From: Bordetella parapertussis
GTDB taxonomy: Bacteria; Pseudomonadota; Gammaproteobacteria; Burkholderiales; Burkholderiaceae_B
Length of the DNA stretch: 20,014 bases
Direction of reading: 5' to 3'
Assembly (NCBI GenBank): GCA_945882005.1
Contig: CAMCWG010000019.1
Span: forward strand, 1-20,014
The position numbers were made by a program, and so were the translations under genes. A model generated the notes under the pieces. That model searched no databases and was not told the DNA's origin. It saw only the letters and a program-made list of their open reading frames with translations. Shown here in pieces: positions 15,840 through 20,014 of this stretch; position 1 is the stretch's first letter, and each line of letters opens with the position of its first letter.

Positions 15840-16229
15840 TCAGCAATCTTTGCAGCGACCGTAGAGTGTGAGGTCGTGACTCTCCACTTTGAAGCCTTTG
15901 GGTGCCAGACTTACCAGATCGCTCGGGCAGGAGTGGATATCGAAGACTTTCTGGCATGTATTGCATTGAAAGTGGTGGTGGTGGTCGTGCCCGGCTAGTT
16001 CGAACCGGGGGTTCTCTCCGGGGAGCAACACTTGTTTGATCGCGCCTTCTTCCACCATCGCTTTGATGTTGCGATACACGGTCGCAATGCCAAGGCGGGG
16101 AACATGCAGGCAGGCAAGTTCAAGAACCTCTTGCGCGAGCAAGGGCCTTCCGGCTTGTTCAATCGCTTCGCGAATCGCTGCACGCTGTCGCGTGGAGCGT
16201 TCTGCCTTGGGAGCGTCACTAGTTTGCAT
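15840..16229 (-). CDS. zur: Fur-family regulator, probably the zinc uptake regulator Zur
   Basis: A 129-residue Fur-family protein: winged-helix DNA-binding domain with GIATVYRNIKAMVE at 47-60, then a dimerisation/metal domain with AGHDHHHHFQC (H81-H86), CxxC at C89/C92 and CxxC at C126/C129 for a structural zinc. It would repress zinc uptake genes when zinc is bound. The Zur assignment rests on context: it is divergent from a complete znuCBA-type operon and convergent with the DUF1007/NicO pair. Sequence alone cannot exclude Fur or another family member. The inverted repeat at 16248-16277 lies 18 bp upstream of its ATG, so autoregulation is likely. Confidence 0.78.
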   Translation of the reverse strand: MQTSDAPKAERSTRQRAAIREAIEQAGRPLLAQEVLELACLHVPRLGIATVYRNIKAMVEEGAIKQVLLPGENPRFELAGHDHHHHFQCNTCQKVFDIHSCPSDLVSLAPKGFKVESHDLTLYGRCKDC

Positions 16230-16247
16230 ACCCGTATCTTACCTACA

Positions 16248-16277
16248 TCAATAATGATATTGTATTATCATTATTGA
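16248..16277. promoter_or_regulatory. Probable Zur operator: 12-bp perfect inverted repeat
   Basis: TCAATAATGATA at 16248-16259 and TATCATTATTGA at 16266-16277 are perfect inverse copies with a 6 bp spacer. The arms carry AATGATA/TATCATT blocks like those of Fur-family boxes. The site lies between the divergent Zur-like gene and the His-rich/znuCBA operon, where one site can control both. TATTAT at 16263-16268, inside the repeat, could be a plus-strand -10 (with TTACCT at 16239-16244). It does not copy the enterobacterial Zur consensus exactly. Confidence 0.7.
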
Positions 16278-16333
16278 ATTGCATGGGTGTTTCCCACGAT
16301 TAACCAGCATTTTCCTACTTTTCCTCATCGATA

Positions 16334-16552
16334 ATGTCGTCAGCACCGAAGCACGAGCACGTGCACCACCAGCACGAGCATCACGAGCACTCCCACTCTG
16401 GTCACTTGCATGCGCCAAGAGCGATTGTCTTCGCACCGCCTGCGCTGCGCAGTCCAGTCCTCAGTGGAGTGGGGCAGCGTGTGGCAGTTGTCTGTGGGGT
16501 GGTGTGTGTTGTTTGGCTTGCGGTGTTCTGGGCGCTTCAGAACAATGGATAA
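16334..16552 (+). CDS. Small His-rich single-TM protein ahead of znuC
   Basis: 72 residues. Residues 7-26 contain 11 histidines in H-x-H and H-H patterns; a Pro/Ala linker follows, then a hydrophobic segment at about 50-68 (VAVVCGVVCVVWLAVFWAL) and four final residues QNNG. The layout is a metal-binding tail plus one membrane anchor near the C-terminus. Its stop overlaps the znuC ATG by 8 bp (ATGGATAA), so it is coupled to the transporter. The inverted-repeat operator is 56 bp upstream. No clear Shine-Dalgarno is visible before the ATG. Function is not assigned. From context it could hold or pass Zn2+ at the inner membrane. Its reality rests on the His pattern, the TM helix and the overlap. 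Confidence 0.75.
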   Translation: MSSAPKHEHVHHQHEHHEHSHSGHLHAPRAIVFAPPALRSPVLSGVGQRVAVVCGVVCVVWLAVFWALQNNG

Positions 16553-17330
16553 GCCGCTTGCGCAAGCCTCGTTTGCCCCAGATATAGCGCTGACAAACTT
16601 GACGGTTGCCTACGATGGGCATCCAGCCGTGCATCATTTGTCTGGAACGTTCTCGTCGGGCTCGCTCACAGCGATTGTCGGTCCAAACGGCGCCGGAAAA
16701 AGCACGTTGCTGTCAGCCTTGTCCGGTCAGCTCAAAGGCATCGAGGGATCTATTCGTTTTGGCGATGCGCCGCGCATTGATCTGGCCTATTTGCCGCAAC
16801 AGTCAGCCATTGATCGAGAGTTCCCTGTTCGTGTCCTAGATGTGGTCGTTCTTGGGGCATGGAAAGTCATGGGGAGTTTTTTGCCTGCCTCGCGTGACGT
16901 CAGACAGCGGGCAACCGAGATGCTTGCCGCAGTTGGTCTTGTCGGGTTTGAGCGACGCTTTATTGGTGAGCTATCGGTCGGACAATTGCAACGCGTTCTG
17001 TTTGCACGCCTCTTGATGCAGGATGCGCCGGTTATCTTATTAGATGAGCCGTTTAATGCGTTAGACACGCGAACGGTTGAAGACTTGCTGCAAGTTGTCC
17101 TGGACTGGCATCACCACTCGCGTACTGTCATTGCTGTCTTGCATGATCTGGAGATGGTGCGCCGGTATTTCCCTCAGACACTTTTATTAGCGCGCGAGGC
17201 AATCGCCTGGGATGCCACAGAGACGGTGTTGAGTACGGACAATTTGTCCCGCGCCCGTGCAACAGCTGAATACTGGGATGATCGCGCACCTTGGTGCGTG
17301 CGAGCGCCCGAGCAAGAGGGGCGCCTCTAA
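16545..17330 (+). CDS. znuC: Zinc ABC transporter ATP-binding protein ZnuC
   Basis: A 261-residue ABC ATPase from the ATG at 16545. The frame is open further upstream, but that stretch is a shadow of the small His-rich gene. Walker A is GPNGAGKST at 46-54, the Q-loop region YLPQQS at 82-87, the signature LSVGQLQR at 143-150, Walker B VILLDEP at 163-169, and the switch His H200 in VLHD. The protein is the cytoplasmic motor of a metal importer with ZnuB and ZnuA. Its closest families are Zn2+ and Mn2+ importers. Zinc is favoured by the divergent Zur-like gene and the His-rich neighbours. The stop overlaps the znuB start by one base (TAATG at 17328-17332). Confidence 0.92.
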   Translation: MDKPLAQASFAPDIALTNLTVAYDGHPAVHHLSGTFSSGSLTAIVGPNGAGKSTLLSALSGQLKGIEGSIRFGDAPRIDLAYLPQQSAIDREFPVRVLDVVVLGAWKVMGSFLPASRDVRQRATEMLAAVGLVGFERRFIGELSVGQLQRVLFARLLMQDAPVILLDEPFNALDTRTVEDLLQVVLDWHHHSRTVIAVLHDLEMVRRYFPQTLLLAREAIAWDATETVLSTDNLSRARATAEYWDDRAPWCVRAPEQEGRL

Positions 17331-18223
17331 TGCTGACAGAGGCTCTGCAACAGATATATAACTTTGTACTTTTGCCGTTCGTGGATTACGGCTTTATGCG
17401 ACGCGCGCTCGTGGCATGTGTGGCGATTGGTTTGGCGTGCGGTCCGATCGGTACGATTTTGGTGTTACGACGCATGAGCCTGGCTGGGGACGCGATCGCA
17501 CATGCCGTACTACCGGGTGCTGCAGTCGGATTTATATTTTTTGGGCTCTCGCTACCCGCCATGACGATTGGCAGTTTCGTTGCTGCCGCCTTGATGGCGT
17601 TACTTGCCAATTTAGTGACGCGCTGGACAAAACAAAAGGAAGATGCGAGTTTTGCCTCGTTCTATCTCATTTCTCTGGCGCTTGGCGTATTGTTGATTTC
17701 TACCAGCGGAAGCAAGGTGGATTTGTTGCATTTTCTGTTTGGCAGTGTTCTTGCGACAAATGATGAATCACTGATCATGATCGCCGGTGCCTCGACTATT
17801 ACCTTGCTAGTTCTCGCGGTGATATGGCGTCCGCTGATTATTGAATGCTTTGATCCAGCGTTTTTACGTACTGTCGGTGGTCGTGGTGGGCTGATCCATC
17901 AAGTATTTATGTTGATAGTCGTTTTGACGTTGGTGTCTGGCTTTCAAGCGCTGGGGACCTTGATGGCAGTTGGACTCCTCATGCTTCCTGCGACAGCCGC
18001 CCGATTTTGGTGTTATGGCGTCATCGCGCGCGCAAGTGTTGCGGCTTGCATGGGTGGTGCAAGCGCCATAATCGGTTTGTTGATTTCCTATCACGCCAAT
18101 TTCCCCTCAGGGCCCAGCATTGTGCTTGTGGCAGGTGCGCTCTACTTAATTTCATTGTTTTTTGGTTCGCGAGATAGTCTCAGGCAGGTGTGGTTTCCTG
18201 CCCCACAACATAAGGAGTCATGA
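17330..18223 (+). CDS. znuB: Zinc ABC transporter permease ZnuB
   Basis: A 297-residue integral membrane protein of the ABC-3 family, from the ATG at 17330, which overlaps the znuC stop. It has about eight to nine hydrophobic segments, with the conserved RRMSLAGDAIAHAVLPGAA near 47-65 that contacts the ATPase and carries a conserved Asp/His pair. The length is slightly above the usual 260-290. It forms the channel of the zinc importer in the inner membrane. Its stop overlaps the first possible znuA ATG by 4 bp. Confidence 0.92.
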   Translation: MLTEALQQIYNFVLLPFVDYGFMRRALVACVAIGLACGPIGTILVLRRMSLAGDAIAHAVLPGAAVGFIFFGLSLPAMTIGSFVAAALMALLANLVTRWTKQKEDASFASFYLISLALGVLLISTSGSKVDLLHFLFGSVLATNDESLIMIAGASTITLLVLAVIWRPLIIECFDPAFLRTVGGRGGLIHQVFMLIVVLTLVSGFQALGTLMAVGLLMLPATAARFWCYGVIARASVAACMGGASAIIGLLISYHANFPSGPSIVLVAGALYLISLFFGSRDSLRQVWFPAPQHKES

Positions 18224-19146
18224 TGCGCGTTGGCATATTTCATTCGTTTCGTTTATTGGTGCTACTGAGTCTTGCGAGTGTGATGGCGGCGCCAGCAGTG
18301 GCTCAGCCGTTGCCCGTCGTGACAAGTTTTTCAATCCTTGCTGATCTCGTCAAAGTGATCGGTGGCTCACACGTTGAAGTCACGAGCTTGGTTGGACCGA
18401 ATGCGGATGCGCATGTGTTTGATCCGACCCCGGCTGACGCTAAGCGTCTTGCGGATGCGAAACTTGTAGTCATCAATGGTTTGGGCTTTGAGGGCTGGAT
18501 GGATCGCTTGATCAAGTCCTCTGGGTATCGTGGCTCAGTTACCGTGGCAAGCCGAGGCGTAAAGACAATTCAAGAGGCGGCAGGGCATGGTCATCAACAT
18601 AGCCATAGTCATGCGGCCGATCCGCATGCCTGGCAGAATCCTTTGAATGTTAAACAGTACGTACAAAACATACGGCTCGCGCTTGCGGCGGCAAAGCCTG
18701 CAGCGGCACAAGAGTTCGAACAGCGTGCGCAAGCTTACAGTCGTGACTTAGATGCACTGGATCAGTCAATCCGGGAACGTTTGAAACCTATTGCCGTCGC
18801 ACAGCGGCGTATTGTTACCTCGCACGATGCGTTTGGATATTTTGCAGCCGCCTATAACGTTAAGTTCTATCCGTTGCAGGGGTTGTCGACAGGAAGTGAG
18901 CCCTCGGCCGCAGATGTTGTCCGTATCATCGACCAGATAAAGAAGAATAAGGTCACCGCGATTTTTGTTGAAAATATATCGGATGCACGCGTTCTTGAAC
19001 GGATCACAAAAGAGAGTGGGGCGCGCATCGGTGGAACCCTCTATGCCGACGCCCTCTCTGAGCCTGGCTCTGCTGTGGATACCTATTTGAAACTGATCGA
19101 ACACAATGCGGCGACCATTATCAAGGGACTCGCTCCAGCGCAGTAA
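18223..19146 (+). CDS. znuA: Zinc ABC transporter substrate-binding protein ZnuA
   Basis: A 307-residue cluster A-I solute-binding protein. ATGs occur at 18220 and 18223. AAGGAG at 18212-18217 is 5 bp from the second, which I chose. The first 27 residues form a signal peptide (core RLLVLLSLASVMAA, cleavage after AVA), so it is periplasmic. Likely metal ligands are H64 (ADAHVFDP), H135 (DPHAW), H201 (TSHDAFGYF) and D276 (YADALS). The His-rich loop GHGHQHSHSH at 121-130 next to H135 is short but typical of zinc rather than manganese binders. It ends the operon; an AT-rich hairpin follows. Confidence 0.93.
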   Translation: MRVGIFHSFRLLVLLSLASVMAAPAVAQPLPVVTSFSILADLVKVIGGSHVEVTSLVGPNADAHVFDPTPADAKRLADAKLVVINGLGFEGWMDRLIKSSGYRGSVTVASRGVKTIQEAAGHGHQHSHSHAADPHAWQNPLNVKQYVQNIRLALAAAKPAAAQEFEQRAQAYSRDLDALDQSIRERLKPIAVAQRRIVTSHDAFGYFAAAYNVKFYPLQGLSTGSEPSAADVVRIIDQIKKNKVTAIFVENISDARVLERITKESGARIGGTLYADALSEPGSAVDTYLKLIEHNAATIIKGLAPAQ

Positions 19147-19153
19147 CGATGTG

Positions 19154-19182
19154 TTGCAAAAATGGCCGAGCATTTTTTGCAA
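19154..19182 (+). terminator. AT-rich hairpin after znuA, possible weak terminator
   Basis: TTGCAAAAATG at 19154-19164 pairs with CATTTTTTGCAA at 19171-19182 with one bulged T, leaving a 6-nt loop (GCCGAG). It begins 8 bp after the znuA stop. The stem is A/T-rich and the T-run lies inside the stem rather than after it, so it is not a classical intrinsic terminator. Its right arm runs into the Fur box and overlaps the -35 of the hemP promoter candidate. Confidence 0.4.
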
Positions 19183-19206
19183 ATGAGAATCATTATCGTT
19201 TAAAAT
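19177..19206 (+). promoter_or_regulatory. Fur box within the hemP promoter
   Basis: The 19 bases at 19179-19197 (GCAAATGAGAATCATTATC) match 16 of 19 positions of the classic Fur box GATAATGATAATCATTATC. They lie between a possible -35 (TTGCAA, 19177-19182) and -10 (TAAAAT, 19201-19206; 5 of 6 matches) spaced by 18 bp. Iron-loaded Fur would block this promoter, as expected for haem uptake genes. Confidence 0.85.
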
Positions 19207-19212
19207 GCACGC

Positions 19213-19419
19213 ATGGATGTCTTTGCTCATGCGTTAAACCCCGCTTCCAAAAAGCCAAATCCCCAAAATCTGGGGATGTTGGGTTTGCCGCAGCACGGAG
19301 TTATCCACACGACTAGTCAGGCGCTGTTTCGCAACGCCATTGAGATTCATATCCAACATGATGGTGTGTTGTATCGCCTGCGAAAAACCTCTCTCGGTAA
19401 GTTAATTCTCACTAAATAA
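19213..19419 (+). CDS. hemP: Hemin uptake protein HemP
   Basis: 68 residues ending in the HemP signature: IEIHIQHDGVLYRLR followed by GKLILTK at the C-terminus. HemP/HmuP proteins are small factors found beside haem receptor genes, and in some species they activate receptor transcription. The ATG at 19213 is only 6 bp past the predicted -10, so the mRNA may be leaderless. An in-frame ATG at 19276 would give 47 residues that still contain the whole conserved part; it directly follows a small hairpin (CCCCA-aaatc-TGGGG, 19261-19275). The exact start is uncertain. The TonB-dependent receptor gene follows after about 100 bp, consistent with one iron-regulated unit. Confidence 0.88.
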   Translation: MDVFAHALNPASKKPNPQNLGMLGLPQHGVIHTTSQALFRNAIEIHIQHDGVLYRLRKTSLGKLILTK

Positions 19420-19430
19420 AATTCGTATCA

Positions 19431-19453
19431 CGGTCCCGAGCTACTCAGGACCG
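19431..19453 (+). other. Stable hairpin between hemP and the receptor gene
   Basis: CGGTCC at 19431-19436 and GGACCG at 19448-19453 pair perfectly. Inside them, GAG (19438-19440) pairs with CTC (19444-19446) around a 3-nt loop, with one C/A mismatch. No T-run follows, so it is not a standard terminator. It could set the expression ratio of hemP to the receptor by stopping exonucleases or partly ending transcription. Just downstream GCCAGCCA occurs twice, at 19477-19484 and 19487-19494. Confidence 0.5.
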
Positions 19454-19520
19454 CGAAGATTCTGTAATACGCACAAGCCAGCCATCGCCAGCCAGTGCCT
19501 AAGATGCTTTAGGACACACT

Positions 19521-20014
19521 ATGCTGAGCAAAACACGCGCGTCTCTTTATGTAGTTGCACTTGGAATACACCTCCCAAGCCTAGTCATAGCAGATACGGC
19601 TTCCCCAACCGTCGCCTCAGCCAATCGGATTGAAGAGGTCACGGTGAGTGCTACACGCGGTAGCCGACGCATTGAGGATGTGCCTGCCACTGTCACCGTA
19701 ATCGGTGCGCAAAAAATAGAGCAAGAGGGCGCACGCGACATCAAAGACCTGTTTCGCAATGAGCTTGACGTCACCGTACGAGCCGGGCCGACACGCTTCG
19801 GCATGGGCGGGAACTCTAGCGCGCGTGCCGGTAATGAAGGGATCAACATTCGTGGACTCGGGGGCAATCAAGTCCTTATGTTGGTTGATGGTATCCGAAT
19901 CCCAAACGGTTTCAATTTTGGTGCTTTTGCGACCGGACGTGGTGACTTCCTTGATATCGATGGACTCAAGTCAGTCGAGGTGTTGCGTGGACCCGCTTCG
20001 ACGCAGTATGGCAG
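19521..20014 (+). CDS. TonB-dependent haem/haemoglobin-type receptor, 5' part (cut by window end)
   Basis: The first 164 codons of an outer-membrane receptor, open to the window edge. A signal peptide covers about residues 1-24 (cleavage after LVIA). A TonB-box-like EEVTVSATR follows at 38-46, then the plug domain: VPATVTVIG at 54-62, NIRGLGGNQVLMLVDGIR at 109-126 and VEVLRGPAST at 152-161. The plug pattern 'RGLGGNxVLMLVDGIR ... FxFGxFxTGRGxxxDxDxLKxVEVLRGPAS' fits the haemoglobin/haem receptor group (like BhuR, PhuR and HutA). The upstream hemP and Fur box support haem as ligand, with energy from TonB-ExbBD encoded elsewhere. Siderophore transport is a less likely alternative. Confidence 0.87.
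   Translation, partial: MLSKTRASLYVVALGIHLPSLVIADTASPTVASANRIEEVTVSATRGSRRIEDVPATVTVIGAQKIEQEGARDIKDLFRNELDVTVRAGPTRFGMGGNSSARAGNEGINIRGLGGNQVLMLVDGIRIPNGFNFGAFATGRGDFLDIDGLKSVEVLRGPASTQYG

Noticed and set aside
18766..19230. 154-codon minus-strand open frame over the end of znuA
   Set aside because: It is antisense to the conserved C-terminal lobe of ZnuA and runs through the hairpin and Fur box, so it is a shadow.

Overview
The window looks like a chromosomal segment of a betaproteobacterium. Burkholderiales, near Alcaligenaceae, is my best guess. This rests on the mix of a CaiB/BaiF, MmgE/PrpD and TtuC-type catabolic cluster, a Fur-family/ZnuCBA zinc block and a HemP plus haem-receptor pair, with GC in the low to mid 50s by eye. 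Taxonomy is inference. I saw no IS elements, phage genes, tRNAs, rRNAs or CRISPR arrays. Genes are tightly packed, with many 1-8 bp overlaps.

Left edge (1-1834): the last 24 codons of a plus-strand gene, a 220 bp gap, then a minus-strand cryptochrome/photolyase-family gene (296-1834).

Catabolic block (1864-14001): two gene sets diverge from an intergenic region at 11583-11777. The minus-strand set reads, in transcription order: cytoplasmic ModA-like binding protein, amidase-signature hydrolase, isocitrate lyase/PEP mutase-family lyase, tartrate/malate dehydrogenase-type enzyme, metallo-beta-lactamase-fold hydrolase, class III CoA-transferase, enoyl-CoA hydratase, acyl-CoA dehydrogenase, MmgE/PrpD protein. 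The plus-strand set is a second metallo-beta-lactamase-fold hydrolase followed by a second MmgE/PrpD protein. Each arm therefore carries one hydrolase and one MmgE/PrpD protein. The set suggests hydrolysis of an amide or ester/lactone, conversion of a hydroxy di- or tricarboxylic acid, CoA activation, and desaturation and hydration of an acyl-CoA. No membrane transporter or transcription factor lies in the block, and the substrate cannot be read from sequence.

Metal block (14071-19146): a DUF1007 periplasmic protein and a NicO/RcnA-type membrane transporter (plus strand) converge on a Fur-family regulator, probably Zur (minus strand). Divergent from the regulator is a four-gene operon: a 72-residue His-rich single-TM protein, ZnuC, ZnuB, ZnuA. 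A long perfect inverted repeat (16248-16277) between the regulator and this operon is the likely operator.

Haem block (19154 to the end): a hairpin after znuA, a strong Fur box lying within a sigma70-like promoter, hemP, an intergenic hairpin, and the start of a TonB-dependent haem/haemoglobin-type receptor that runs off the window.
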